Positions 15,230 through 27,740 of a stretch of 64,000 nt of DNA are shown piece by piece. Numbering within the stretch: position 1 is the first letter of the stretch; every line of letters begins with the position of its first letter. The notes under the pieces are model-generated. The model saw only the letters and a list, made by a program, of their open reading frames with translations, was not told where the DNA came from and searched no databases. The stretch comes from Labyrinthula sp. Ha (Eukaryota > Sar > Bigyra > Labyrinthulida > Labyrinthulaceae). The stretch is taken from NCBI GenBank assembly GCA_015227615.1, contig JAALGZ010000020.1, positions 620,001 through 684,000 on the forward strand. The letters are read 5' to 3'. The position numbers were made by a program, and so were the translations under genes.

Positions 15230-16220
15230 ATGCATAACAGATCTGAGGAATCTATCTTGTCTACTTATGGGAAAAGGCAACTTCTTAGTTGGACCCAAGA
15301 ACCCCTTAAGTGCATAAAATATGACACTTTGAAACTTGATGGGAAAGTTGCTCTAATCACGCTTTCAAGACCAGAAAAGAGGAACGCATGGACTGAAGTC
15401 ATGCGGAACGAAATAGTCTACGCAATAGAAACTGCAAACAGGGACAATAATGTGCGAGTTATAGTCATCACTGGTACCTTTATCTTATGTATAAGCTTTA
15501 GGTGATCCAGCTGGAAAAGCTTTCTGCTTCGGTGCAGATCTCTCCCCTTCTTCCGCAAGCAATCCCTCAAGCATGGAGGGTGACTGGCCAACAGGAAGAC
15601 CTGAATCAGTGTCTACCTGGAGAGATGGTGGTGGACAGGCAGGTCTAGCTATAGCACATAGTCTTAAACCAGTTATTGCAGCTGTCAATGGCTCTGCAGT
15701 TGGGGTCGGAATGACATTGCCTCTTAGCTGCGACATTAGTGTTGCAGCTGAGGATGCCAAAGTGGGTTTTGTTTTTGGAAAAAGAGGGTTGGCTATGGAA
15801 TGTTGTTCTAGTTTCTTTCTAGAAAGATGTGTTGGACATAAGACAGCTATGGAGCTTGTTTTGACTGGTAGAGTGTTTCTTGCTAAGGATTCCCCTGCCG
15901 GTTTATTTAATTACATCTTGCCGAAAGAAGAGGTGTTGGGAAAAGCACTGAGTTTGGCTGGTGAGATATGCGAGACTTCTCCTATGAGTTGTATGTATAA
16001 TAGGAATATGCTCATAAGAAATGGGTACTCGACAAGTCCTGAAGAAGCGCATCTTGTAGAGAGTAAGGTTATTTATACCTGCATGGGATCGGAAGATTTT
16101 AATGAGGGGGTAAAAAGTTTTCTGCAGAAGAGAAAGGCTGAGTATCCAATGGATCCGTTCAAGGATAGACCTAGCTTTTTTCCCTGGTGGAAGCAGGTTG
16201 AAACTAGAAGTAAACTTTGA
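15230..16220 (+). CDS. Peroxisomal enoyl-CoA hydratase/isomerase family protein (SKL end)
   Basis: A crotonase-fold protein of 320 residues acting on enoyl-CoA esters in fatty-acid beta-oxidation. Two exons, 15230-15473 and 15502-16220, are separated by a 28-nt GT-AG intron (15474-15501). Removing it joins the conserved beta strand ending VIVITG to the oxyanion-hole segment FCFGADL (residues 89-95); unspliced, the frame stops at once. The second oxyanion-hole segment NGSAVGVG (about 144-151) and a Glu (about 181) in the usual catalytic position are present. The C-terminus is SKL, a type 1 peroxisomal signal. The N-terminal 35 residues precede the fold and are not conserved; ATG 15230 is the first in frame. 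It converges on the gene at 16344, with 123 bp between stops. Hydratase and Delta3-Delta2 isomerase activities cannot be told apart from sequence alone. Confidence 0.92.
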
Positions 16221-16343
16221 ACAGGCTTTATTAAGAAAGTTAATTTATATTTATTGATCACGAGGTTTTGAACCAACATGGAGAACCTATAACGTAACTA
16301 GCAATACTGAGTTATAGTGTGATAACGCAAGGTTATCAAGGTA

Positions 16344-17576
16344 TCATACAATATTACGCAAGTCTGTTATGTTAACATAATAGGACTTGCGTGTTGGAGG
16401 AGCGTCATTTTGCAGCGAGTTTACGCGAACACTTTGTAATTTGTGTCGCGCTGAAGTCGCTCTTCGACTTGAAGATCTATTTGTACCACCTGTACCTTTT
16501 CCCCTTCTCCTCTTTTTTTTTAAATCCTTGAGGCTTTGTTTATTACTTGAATTTATTTTTCTGAGTTTCACCTTTCCAACTTCTTGAATACCAGGAAGGG
16601 CAAAAGGCTGCCTCTTTTCATTAGATTTCTTTTCTTTTTCTTTCGCCTCTTTGTACCTCTTAAAGTGGATGAAACCCATACCATATAATTCACCCAGCTT
16701 ATCATCTAACGCTTCGATGCCAATTGACAAGCCGATCTCTATCACATCGTCTATTCCTGCAAGTTTATCAGGATCAAAATTTTGATAGAACAGTGTTAAA
16801 TCGTTCCGTAAGTTTTTCTCATCATTATCTGCTAGCAAAGATCGAGAAGGCTTAATGAACGGTTTGTTAGTTTCTGGTTCACCTTTCTCTTCACTGCCGT
16901 CTGATCTCAAGGAACCACTTCCCTTCTTTTGCTTTTTCCTCTTCCTTACTTTTTTCCTTTTCGTCTGCTTCTTAGGTGTTGTAGTCCCAGATGATGATTC
17001 TTCAGCAGCACCATTTACACTTTTGGCTGGCCTAGGATTTCGCCCTCCATATAAACCTTCGTCGTAGTATTCGATGAGCTTCTCGTTTAAGCCTTGTATA
17101 CCCATCTGCCTACCAACTTTAAGAATCTGTTCCATTTTTTCTGGAGCCAATCTCTCCGGATCATGCTTCTCATAGAATATTTGTAACAGTCCTCTTAGTT
17201 CGATTTCCTCTTCTCTAGACAGAAGAGGCTCAAATTCCATTCCACCGCCGAACGCACTCTGTTCCTGCCTTCCATTCACTTGATATCCCGGGGCGCTTTC
17301 CACTTGAAACGAGTTTGGACTTGGAAGCAGTCTGGTAGGCATAGCCTGAGCATTTGCTCGTAGCTTCGATATACCTTTTGGAAGGTTGTTCAAAGAGTAT
17401 AAAAATTCATCTAAACTCTCTCCGTAGAAAAGTTTTAGCTTCGAGTTTAATGTTGGAAGGCCTAGTTCGATACCTAGATCTATTACATCATCAATGTTCT
17501 CGATTTCCTCAGGATCCCACTTATGATAATACTTTCTTAGTTGACCTCTAAGCTCTTCAATATCTAAATCTTCCAT
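16344..17576 (-). CDS. Three-repeat FY-x-K-x-DP protein with basic linkers
   Basis: A 410-residue protein with an ATG at 17574-17576 and a TGA stop. Three copies of a roughly 50-residue helical repeat lie at residues about 8-55, 126-175 and 255-302. Each has the pattern LR-x2-L-x3-Y/FY-x2-x-DP-x3-x5-I/M-x2-I/V-x3-G/R-x3-G-x2-LN/D-x-KL-x3-Y. Proteins built from DP-centred helical repeats that end in a KYG/YG-like motif are common in protists, often with unknown function. Strongly basic, lysine-rich linkers lie at 201-220 and 305-390 (nuclear localisation or nucleic-acid contact is possible). No enzyme motif is seen. The last codons lie inside a long inverted repeat (16356-16392). The gene is single-exon and convergent with the enoyl-CoA hydratase. 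Confident as a gene; function unknown. Confidence 0.88.
   Translation of the reverse strand: MEDLDIEELRGQLRKYYHKWDPEEIENIDDVIDLGIELGLPTLNSKLKLFYGESLDEFLYSLNNLPKGISKLRANAQAMPTRLLPSPNSFQVESAPGYQVNGRQEQSAFGGGMEFEPLLSREEEIELRGLLQIFYEKHDPERLAPEKMEQILKVGRQMGIQGLNEKLIEYYDEGLYGGRNPRPAKSVNGAAEESSSGTTTPKKQTKRKKVRKRKKQKKGSGSLRSDGSEEKGEPETNKPFIKPSRSLLADNDEKNLRNDLTLFYQNFDPDKLAGIDDVIEIGLSIGIEALDDKLGELYGMGFIHFKRYKEAKEKEKKSNEKRQPFALPGIQEVGKVKLRKINSSNKQSLKDLKKKRRRGKGTGGTNRSSSRRATSARHKLQSVRVNSLQNDAPPTRKSYYVNITDLRNIV
16356..16392. repeat. 37-bp near-perfect inverted repeat at the end of a coding region
   Basis: Outer arms of nine bases (ACGCAAGTC and GACTTGCGT) enclose the perfect 14-bp palindrome TTATGTTAACATAA, with two and three unpaired bases between arm and core. 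It lies inside the last 17 codons of the minus-strand gene, just before its stop at 16344-16346. In RNA either strand could fold it. It may help 3'-end formation between the convergent genes; that is inference. Confidence 0.85.
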
Positions 17577-17825
17577 AGTACAAAATAAAACTGACAGCTC
17601 TTCAAAACTTGAAAACCTCGCTTTCTTCCCACTTTTGGTCTTTTACACTGTATGCCAAATACACAAAAAATTATGTCTCTGAGAGTTCAAGTCACTGTAT
17701 GAGATGAATTCTTATTGTGAGTTTATTGTTCTATGTAAAAAACGGTGAAAAACCTCTAAGTACAGGTTTTGCTTTTTTTCGATGTTTTCGATTTCTTAAA
17801 CGGACCAATTTCCAGATATGCAATG

Positions 17826-17861
17826 TGGCCCGACCATATGTGACACCAGGGCCATATGGCC
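17826..17861. promoter_or_regulatory. Paired GGCC-CATATG palindromic motif
   Basis: TGGCCCGACCATATG (17826-17840) is followed 8 bp later by GGGCCATATGGCC (17849-17861). The second contains the 12-bp perfect palindrome GGCCATATGGCC. The pair lies about 250 bp upstream of the start of the minus-strand gene that begins at 17576. A similar inverted pair lies in the divergent promoter at 33752-33798. A transcription-factor site is the simplest reading, but it is inferred from recurrence only. Confidence 0.45.
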
Positions 17862-18062
17862 TATGAAACATTTCTGAATTCTAAGTTTAAATTTAAACCA
17901 TTAAAAAGTTGACTTGATATTGTGAAAACGTTGGATTGTGGTTAAAATGAACCTTGAGATATTCTATATGACTAGAATAAGGATAATAAAATAATTATGG
18001 GTTCGATAGATGATAGGCAAGTATTCTGATGAAAATTATTAATTATTAAATGGTTCTTGTTA

Positions 18063-18146
18063 TGATTCTTGTTATTAATAGGAAATTTGAAACTTTGATT
18101 CGTTTCAAATGGTTCTGTCTTCTTCTGATTACCAATTGCTTGTCAA
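18063..18146 (+). repeat. Dispersed repeat family copy 1 (unnamed)
   Basis: This segment aligns over about 85 bp with 24332-24412 and 48195-48280. It shares TGATTCT-n-GTT at its start, a TCAA-n-TG-n-TTCT core, and ATTA-n-CA-n-TTG-n-TT-n-TC near its end, at roughly two-thirds identity by eye. No coding and no terminal repeats are certain. A GC-rich word (GGCACGGGCCCC) follows just downstream, as GGCC words follow the other copies. Confidence 0.5.
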
Positions 18147-21100
18147 GAATCCTTTATGGCACGGGCCCCACACCTAATGGTATAGAGTTTTTGCTTCATT
18201 TTTGCGCCATGTGTAAATCTCGAAAAATATTGTCACATTTCCCCTGAATATCCCGAAAGTAGACTACTCCTGGGGCTCATTTCTTAAGGTCCTTATACGG
18301 TACACAATGAACTTAGAATTTTTGGCGTTTGCCGCAGCGCTAGGTAGACCCATTCGTTACATTCAGTTTTTATTTATCATTAGTAGAATAACTTAGTTGG
18401 CAAGCTATCAAGACCAATCAAAAAAAAAATCTAGAAACCTATCAATAAATAAGCCAATAATCATAATGCAGCAGTACCAGATGATGTGAAGTCTGAGAAA
18501 ACTTTTCTGGCAAAAGCATAAAATTCTATTATCTTCGTATTAGTTAGAAGAACCATGAAATGTAAAGGTTGGAAGTCGAATATACCTGAGAAAAATGTAG
18601 CAAGACTTTCATATGGCAGGTTAATTGATGATAGTTTAGCATAGGCAGAATTATCCAGTTTAAGCACACTGCACAAAAAATTTATTCTGCGGGTTAAATA
18701 AAGGATGATTCTGGCTTTAAGAGCCGGAGATATAGTAATAGCTAAACATATCGGACGCGAGCAAATGGTTTTAAAAAGAGACTCTATAGAGCGCATTAGC
18801 TGCCAACTTCTTTAGCAGTAAGAAATAGTTATAAAACAAGCTAAGTGATACAAATAAAAAAAATAAGAACTAAGGAAGTGCAACAAGGAGTTGTTTCTTC
18901 ATGGATCACCAAAGCTTTCCCCAAGATGTTTCGTAGTATCTACATTGTACCTTGATTCTAGAAAGGTGCTCCTCATACCCCGAACGAACCTGCTTAACAG
19001 ATAGTAAGTAAGGTCAAATAAAATTTCTTAAGAACTAAATATGTGAAAAATAGGACAAAAAAAGTCAGAAGACATGTTTTTAATTTACTCGAGCTACCTA
19101 ATTCTTCTTGAGAAAGCGATTTTAAGATATAAGAAAAATATTATCTAGGAGTAAATTCTGATCTCTTGCTATCAGGATCACAAAAATATTTTGACACCAT
19201 AACATTTCACGTATGTACATAGCACAGAATGTTTATACATAAGCTAATATTTTAATTCATTTCAGTAACCTTTCATTTTTCCAATGAGTGTTTTTTTATG
19301 GGAAAAGGTTATCAAAGTCCTAAGTTGGTAGATTCTTCGGGTATTATAGTGCTCTAATATGGCTAAGCTTCAAAGCTTTCTTTAAAAAAAAACGAAATAA
19401 GCGAAATATTTGAAGGATCAAAAAAAAATACTTTAGGCATGACTTAAATAAAAACAAAGTAAAATGTAACAAGTGTATGGTGGGTAAACCTATCACTCTT
19501 ATTAAAGCAAATATTGCACAACTACTTGAACAAACGAAAAAAAAAAACGATTTTAGTGATATTAAATAAGAAAATTTGTTTGAAATAACGAATGACATAA
19601 AAGGTTTTACCAATTTTCATAAAATAAGGAAGAAATATTCATTAAAGGAAGTACCCAGGGACCCCAAGAGAGATATAGAAATAAAATATTGAGAGAAACA
19701 TATCAATAAGGGATGCTGTCAATTCCTCACATGAACAAAACTAAGATGAAGAGTGTTGGGTATCCGTAATGGAACTGCTTCAACGAAGCTAGTTAAAATC
19801 TCATTTGTGTTCTCGGGTTATTGAGGAATATTTTTAAGCTTCTAAGTTGCTTCCATTTGGCAGTAAACAATATGCCACTCTCTTTGTTTTATGGTATGCT
19901 AGTAAAATCATTTCTAAGATTCAATTGCCCCTAAGAATAATCATATTTAACAATTTAAAAGAATGTAACCTAAGATATTCCCAATTATTCCTGTGAAGAA
20001 TTCTTAGCTTAATTTCTATTTTTAACTAATGTTTTGGCACTGGGTAATGCAGTTTCTATATAGACTAGATGCGAAAGAGACTCCTGGGTTACATTGAATA
20101 TACGATATCCAAAACTAGATCAGTTAACCTGTACATTTCTCTATAATCCCCCACAAGTTCTACTAGACACCTTGATTAACTAGTTATTTCACCATACCGT
20201 TGGTGTCAAGAAGATAATAAGCTTTATACCAGAGCTACCTAGTTTGCAATTTTTTGCACAAAGGAATATTGATTATATAGTATAAATCTTAGTTTAAACT
20301 CTATTCTAGGTTTTCAATGGTTAATGATCACAAAATGTGCATGAAAAATCTTTCAAAGGATTTTAATTTTACATTTCAAAAATATTATGGATCCAAGCAA
20401 CATAGCCACAGCAAATAAAGTGGATTATTATAGTCTAGAAAATTAGTGCATAGAGAAATGTCTTCCTAGAATATGGGGAAGCTTATTTCCTTAATTTTTT
20501 CAAGAATAACAAAATGAAATTAGGTTAAGATGTGATTTAAGCAGCAGACCTGCTTTGAGTTATCTATTTCATTTCATGAATTGCTTTCATGTTATATTCT
20601 TTTTGAGTTAGGATACCTTTCTAATTATACAGCCATTAGTGACAATTAGTTTCTTCGTCTCATTAATATTGAATCCAAATTTTTTGTTACAGAAAACTAT
20701 TGCTATATCGTAATATGATCTCATTGCGTTCTATTATACATAATCTTAAAAACCTCTTGTTAATTCTCCAAAACTCAAGCTAAAGTCAGAACCAACACAT
20801 TTAGGCTCTTCACCCATTTCAGATATATCGTGTAAACGAGGAAGTGATATTTCGTGTTATTCGAGATCAAGAAAATAGTGTCGTATCAATAATGGCGAAA
20901 TAGGTAAAATAGAATTTAGTAAAGAAAAAGGGTACTTTGTCGTTTTCTAAGTTTTATTTACCCTCTTCCTGTCTGGCGTACTTATAACCCGGAATCTAAG
21001 AGTCTTGCAATTATATTACAGACTTATAACTGAACAAGAAGTTTATTGAAACATCTATGTAAGTTTTTGCTATAAATTAAATCTTTAGGCATATTCTTAA

Positions 21101-24100
21101 TCAACCAATGTGACGATTCTCTATTGCCAGTATGGTAAGATTGAGATAATATTGAAGAATTGATGGATGTTTAAGTAAATCATGGCACAGTGCCTCGAAA
21201 TGACAGCGAAGTAAAGTAGTTAATAATGGTCACAGATATATTTTTCAGGGGTGAAAAGTAATTTACTTCAGAGTCACTCTTGAAGCTGACGGGGGTCTTG
21301 AGGTTGATCTATGTGTGAGGCTACATTCGCGCACTAGTCTAATGGTTTGACCAATAAGAATATAAATCACATTTTCGTCACTCTTGTAGTTCTATATCGA
21401 AGCTATTTTCTCCATCACAATTCTAAAAAACTCTGGTTTACGGAAGCTAACTTTAGGAGCTAGTTACTATCATTTTGAGTTGTGTGTTATGAGTTAGATG
21501 CCATAGAGAGATGGCTCTATTAGAACGTTGGTTTAGCGTTGTCACTTGGGCTCTGCATCCATATTCACGGATTATGGTGCATGGCTTGACTTTACTTATA
21601 TAAATAGTTTGATTAGATTCAACTTCTCCTTGTACCATATTCGCTATATTTAGGAATAAAATTTAGGTAGTTGAAGACACTTGATACTTAATGAACTGTA
21701 TAGTTACGGTTGTTATCGATAGCTGCATCTACTGTTACGTTCACTCTGGGGCAAATGAAAGACTCGACTAAGCATTTACATTCAAGAATAACACCTAATC
21801 TAGGTTACGTATGTAGTATGTCAAAGTTATGTAACTTAGTTGCCCGTATACTTGCTTTATTGTTTTAGAATTTCCTTATTCTGCAGTTCAAGGCCCAGGA
21901 TATTCTACATGTTTTTCATTGGACGCATGGGTAACTACAGTTACATTTTCCACATTCCTCAAAAGGGACGCGCACTAACACATTTCTGTAACAAGTAAAT
22001 AATTTAAGTATGATTTTTAGCTTACAATTTTTATGTATTTAGTGTTTTTCTGTTCTACTTTTTGAAAAAATATTCTTTATATAAACCAAAGAGAACGGAC
22101 AATTAGTACAACAATCTAAGACTTCCAATGAATAAAACGTAGATCATTTGCATATGCTACTGCACTATCATGTATATTGATTTGTCTATATTGTAGTCTA
22201 TTATATGAAGAAATATTCATGGGATAGAAACTAAAACTAAACAAAATGTATCTTCTCAACAAATATTATTAAATATTTCTATACATAAGTTTTATTAGTC
22301 TATTTACTTCTGATTATACTTGCATTTATGCTTTTCTGTCACTGAGAACATAGTCGATGTTATTAGAAAAATAACATAAAATATCACGCTCAGTGAAGTG
22401 AAAGATAACATATGGCTACTACCCTTCAGGGGTTTTAATTCATCGATGAGCAAATAGAGTTATTTCTTTTCATTCTACCGGTTAAACATGGGAAAACTGA
22501 CGTGCATATTAACTTTATTTTTTTGTCCCAGTTTGATTTCAAACTCTAACATCGTATTAATGTAATGTTCCCTGAGGGAGGGGTCTTGAAACAGAGGTTA
22601 ATTATCTTTGTGAACTGATTAAGGGGTATTTGTTAGAAGTCTCGGTCTGTAACTCGCAGAATCTTGAACTTTAGATTTACTGCAGTGTATTTTTATGCTG
22701 AAAAAAAAACATAGCTTTTTTCGACAATGAGGTGATGAGAGAATTAAATTTCTCGGGCTAGCTAAAAGAAAACATGTTACTATATTTATTAGCCATTTTA
22801 TTTTCTATCTTCTTTGATCAAGAGAAATTCTCTATTTTGAAAACCGTTATCACTAATTTTGGTTTTACCAAGGATGATACTTTGCTAATAACCACGCTAC
22901 TCAGACCTTCTTATGTTTCTACTATATTTGAGCTAAACTTAGGTTCCCGACTTTTTTTAATTTTGAAACACCGCTTTAAAAAATAACCAGTACTGTTTTG
23001 TCCCCAAGTTTTGATTTCCTGTTAATTTTTTTTTATTTTTAGAGCTTAATATTCTTGAATATCATGGGTTTTACTAATTTGGATATATTTTACCGGTTGC
23101 TTTTTTCGATGTCATGCTTTACTTCGTCTATTTTAATGCTAAACTACTACCAAGTATCCTATTTGGACATAATTCTGATAGTGTTCATTAAAGGATTTAT
23201 TTCTCCTGTGTAAGTTGTATTCGAAGACTTGGAATTATATGTTAAAGTATTGCACTTTGTATTAATATATTTTGCTTAACTTGGGAATATGTGGTACGAA
23301 TTATCTATGCTAGCGAAATTTTTTATACTCTTATTAAAAAACTTGAATTTTATATACTGTTAAAGTTTGGTTATATTTGAACGAAGTTTATAAATGGAAT
23401 AAATTCGTTATAATTTTGTTTTCTAGACTTTTAATTTCTTATGTACTTGTTATTTCAAGGGTTTCTTGCTAGTGAGAACCTTAAGTTTTTGTATATTGCC
23501 TCTTAACTCTCTGCTGTGGATCTTTTCTTTTAGAATATTTGATATATCCCAATCACTGGGTTAACAGTCTTGCTTCACATTTCTTATATTTATATTTTTA
23601 GCTTCTTTGTTTCTTCAATTTTTTCAGTTTTATAATGATGTTCACTAGTACCAAAATATAAACAATCTCAGACACAACTTCAGTCATACATTATTGGTTT
23701 GGAAAGTTGCACGGAAGTGTGAATGCATATCTGCCTACTGGGAAGAAAGTTTTGGGGATAAAGGGACGGTACCTATTACTAAGTGCTACTAAATACCTCT
23801 TTTACATGTTGTTGTGCTGAAATAATTCGTATGCTGCACGTTGTATGAACCCATTTCCAGTGAAATGTACACCAAAGCCACACAGTATCAATAAAATCAC
23901 TGGCAAATTTACCTTAAAGAGAGCTTACCTCATGGTTCTAGTAGTTGAATTGGGTTCTTTTAGTCTTTATGTAGATGCAGTACATAAAATTTTCTAAGAG
24001 CCCTTACCTTCCCTTGAATTCTCTTTTCAAAAGTAGGTATTTTTATATCGCAATAATTTTACCTCGCGTTTGTAAATTCTTGTTCATAGACTATCAGGGA

Positions 24101-24331
24101 CTACAGTTCTTCTCAAAAATTGTATCAAAGGAATACATAATTGGGTACCCTAATCTCTATAATCTTTTTGTGCTTGAGAAAGTTACTTCTTCTAATGCGG
24201 AGGAGCCAAAATAACTAATTTTGACTTATTTCTCTAGTTAAATAAGTGTGCGTACTGGTATGAAGCCAACGACCGCCGTGACTAGGCATTGTTTTCGCTA
24301 AAACTTATCAAATGTTAATTGATGCTTGTTT

Positions 24332-24412
24332 AGATTCTGATCATCAATAAGAGAGTTGAAATTTTGATTTGCAACAAATGTTTCTTATTCAATTTTGATG
24401 ATCAGATGAATA
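24332..24412 (+). repeat. Dispersed repeat family copy 2
   Basis: Aligns best with copy 3: GATTCTG-n-T-n2-TCAA-n-AAGAGA-n-TTG is shared, then CAA-n-TG-n2-TCT, then ATCAG-n-TGA-n-TAT. It is followed 15 bp later by GGCCATACGGCCC (24428-24440). Boundaries are approximate. Confidence 0.5.
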
Positions 24413-24427
24413 TTAATACAGACCGGA

Positions 24428-24626
24428 GGCCATACGGCCCTGAGCCAAATTTTCGGAAAATACATTATTCTTGCGCTATATGAGAACCCCCCGTAAGCGC
24501 CATACGACGAGAAAATAACCTGGGAGCAGGATACAGTTCGGCAGGCCGCCAAGTTTTTAAAATTTTCCTATGGTGCAAAAAGACAATGTGTGTATTTGGG
24601 TACTTGGTCAACGGCCATATGACCCA
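24428..24626. promoter_or_regulatory. Cluster of GGCC-CATA motifs
   Basis: GGCCATACGGCCC lies at 24428-24440 and GGCCATATGACCCA at 24613-24626. Both are variants of the palindrome at 17849 and 33752. The interval between them is more GC-rich than its surroundings. No gene with an ATG starts nearby, so here the motif could be part of a decayed mobile element instead of a promoter. Confidence 0.35.
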
Positions 24627-27600
24627 GTTTTATATTGATAATCGATAGAATACTTGGTGGAATTAGCTAACCCTACCAACAATAAGAATACGAGGAGGAA
24701 ATTTGTTGATAAATCATCAACAAATGAAGTCCAACCTCAAGGGGTGAGAAGTCTTAGTACACAATTAAGTTATTCCGGTTGTTCTGGTGATGTTTTATTG
24801 CATGATCTAAAAGGGTTCCAAACCTTTCAATGCACTCGAGGTCCTATGTTCCATGTTTGTCAATTCTCAATGTTGTTAATTTCAGTTTTCAAATTTCCAG
24901 TGATTTAAAAGATAAAATCCACCAAAACCCTATCAATACTTCAAAATAATATAGCTGGCATACCTTGGAGAATTGAACTTGCAGACTTTTTAGCATTAAC
25001 TCCAATCAATTATTATATAATAAACGGTTTCCTTTTACACAGAGAATATGAAATAAGCATATGAACAGGTTGTTGCAAGAAAAGAATCTTTAAAACAAAT
25101 TTTCGCAGTAAGGGTAAAATAGTGTTACATCTATAAGTTTCAATAACTTACTACACTTCCTGCCTGAAATATTGTAGTATTCGATAATCATCTCGAAGTA
25201 ATTTCCTACGGAATAGAGTTTTTTTCAATTTAGGAATACTTAATTTTTTTTTGTTAAGTTATACATTAAGTTTCATACACTGAGCAGTAATATTTTCTTT
25301 GGCGTGTTCTATTGAGTTCTACACAACAGAGTTTCTTAAAAGTAGTGTTCTGGGGTTTAATTTCACCCCAGATCACAAACGTATGTTGGTGTGATATGGA
25401 GTGTTACTTTCTGGGCCTTAAGAGTATCACCTAGATATAGCTAACTTTATCAACATTTGCAATTCTAAGATTTTAATGATTTTATCCTCCAAATTTATTG
25501 TTTTCAAAGAACTTCTACTCTGGATATCTACACCTAAAGCCTAAAACTTTATTTTGTGATTATGATTAAACAAAGAAAGAATTTAATAGAAAAGAATTGT
25601 GTGTTTCAATAGTCCATTCACCTAACACTCACTATTTTTATCTTTATGCTACTTAGACCACATTTTCAAATTTATTTTATTTTTGAGCCAGTCATCGTGA
25701 TTGCATACTGAGTCCGTATGTCCATAATCTAGCGAAATGGCAAAAATATAAGTTTGCGCTCCCCATATAGTTCATATGGCTCATATATCTAATAAGTTTA
25801 TTTTATATGCAGAAGACCAAATGTTGTGCATATAACTGTAAAATAATTAAGTTTTAATCTAAGAACATATATTTTATCTTATTTCAGTTGATGATTACAA
25901 AATGAACTCTATTCAGTACAATAGTTAAATAGCAGAGAGTGTAAACTGAACTATCAGCCAGTAGGTTCCTATCAAATAAGAAATATAAAATATAAAGATT
26001 TTATTCTCTTTAACATTAAGCTCTTTTCCAGCAGGCTATTGAACTATTTGATCGCATATGGGATCAAATGATAAGTTTTTTCTCTAACCACGTGTAAATT
26101 AATTAGAAAAGACGATGAAGAGCCCAGGTCATAACAAACTCTACTCAAACATGAAAAAATGCACAAAATTAAAAGACGTGATCACTATGGGCTTTAACTT
26201 TCAAGGCGTGTCCAAGGGGTCTCAGAAAATGTTGTGAGATCAACATACAAAACATTCTGTTACTCCGAGATTTAGGAGAATAAGAAACATACTTGCAGGT
26301 AAGAAAACATACTCATCCTGGAAACAATACATAAATGGCGCCCATGTGCTATTCTGCCAATGAATAAATGAATTCAATGAACATGGGAAAAGTCTTGGTT
26401 TTCAACAAATCTAGCAGCATTATTTACAGAGAGTACACTGGATACAAAAAGCAAGATATGTACAGGTAACTGTTTTGTTGCTGCAAAATAACTCAAACTG
26501 TTGGATTATAGTGTGTTTTACTTGAAATAGGGATTTTACAGCTGTTTTCTTAAATACTTCGGAGACCTTATCTTCAGAAGAACAGAAATAAAAGTTAATG
26601 GTTTAGATATGGAAAATGTATGGAGGACTGATTATGGCTTTCATTTTATCCTGATTTTTCAGTACTTATGTCTTGCTTGTTCTTTACTTGATAATGGTAG
26701 CTTTCATTTAATAGCGGAGTGACTCCTTAGGATGTAACTTAATCTTAATAGTACCAATGCCACATTTTTGACTACGGTAAAAGATAAATCTAGAATGAAT
26801 CCATGCTAGCAGTTCTTACACCTCTATTTAGTGCCTCACTTATTACAGGGAGGGGCTATATTTTAAAAAGACCGCAAACACATTCGGCAGATGCTAAGAA
26901 CCAAAAAAATATAGCAAAAATTCAAGCAAATATAACAAACTTACTGCTTGCTTTTTTAGTTACACAGAAATGGAACCATACAACAAACAGTTTACCTACT
27001 ATGATTCTTAGAGTTTAGTAGACCAATAATGGGTAATAGCATCCAGATATCTAGTCTTTCAATGACATTTAAAACTGTAGTACATTTTCTGTCTACCTGT
27101 CAATTTAAAAAAAGTTTAGATAAGTTTTCTCCCAACTACGCTTTTCCATTAGCGTTTTGAAGGAAAATATCTTGATTTAGCGCATCAGTAAAAGTTTTCA
27201 CCACTTGCAACCACTGCATTCGAACAAAATGTCGTTTTACACTTTTTAAGCACCAGTCTACACAGAGCACACATTTGGAAAACTCTCATGTAGCTCGTTT
27301 AGAGTAGCCTTAGGTTTTAAGAAAGGTGGTTGAATGGCTAGTTACAAAATTGTTTTATGCACCCACTGTAGTCTCTGGCTTTAAATTGGAATACTTCTTC
27401 ATTCGGTTGTCTCAGAAAGAATACAGCTTCTACTATGAACAGCCTTCCTTACCTGAAAGAGGTAAGAGAACTTATATAAAGGTTGTATGGATTGTATTAA
27501 AAGCATAATGGTGTAGTAAAAAACTAAGCAGCCGGAGTAAGCATCTTATTCAATATATATATATTACTTGTACCTTTTTGTATTACAGTTTTTTGCCTAG

Positions 27601-27631
27601 CTAATCAGTCAGATATATATATTGTTCATTT

Positions 27632-27740
27632 TGTTATTTCTATTTTGTTGGTTTTCTAAATAAAGTTTCGCTTAAGTGTATAAATAAACTAGACTGGACT
27701 ATTTTCTAGGAGTATCTATCTATATATTTATATTCTAATA
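27632..27740 (-). repeat. 3' LTR of the Copia element
   Basis: 109 bp, matching 32042-32151 except for about five differences. Its inner edge abuts a purine-rich tract (AAAGTGGGGAAAG on the minus strand), the expected polypurine tract. Confidence 0.93.

Larger units (their letters stand above)
17577..27626. other. Ten-kilobase gene desert with old dispersed repeats
   Basis: No supported gene. The longest ATG frame, 18461-18796 on the minus strand (111 codons), has low-complexity hydrophobic composition and no family match, and is about what chance gives in this much AT-rich DNA. The stretch holds two copies of an unnamed dispersed repeat (18063-18146, 24332-24412), a paired palindromic GGCC motif (17826-17861), and two related motifs at 24428-24440 and 24613-24626. 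The frame at 24654 begins with TTG, not ATG. Confidence 0.6.

Noticed and set aside
18461-18796. 111-codon ATG frame on the minus strand
   Set aside because: Hydrophobic, low information and no family match; several frames this long are expected by chance in about 40 kb of AT-rich DNA read in six frames.
24654-24908. 84-codon frame just after a GGCC motif
   Set aside because: Its start is TTG and the text shows no conserved pattern.
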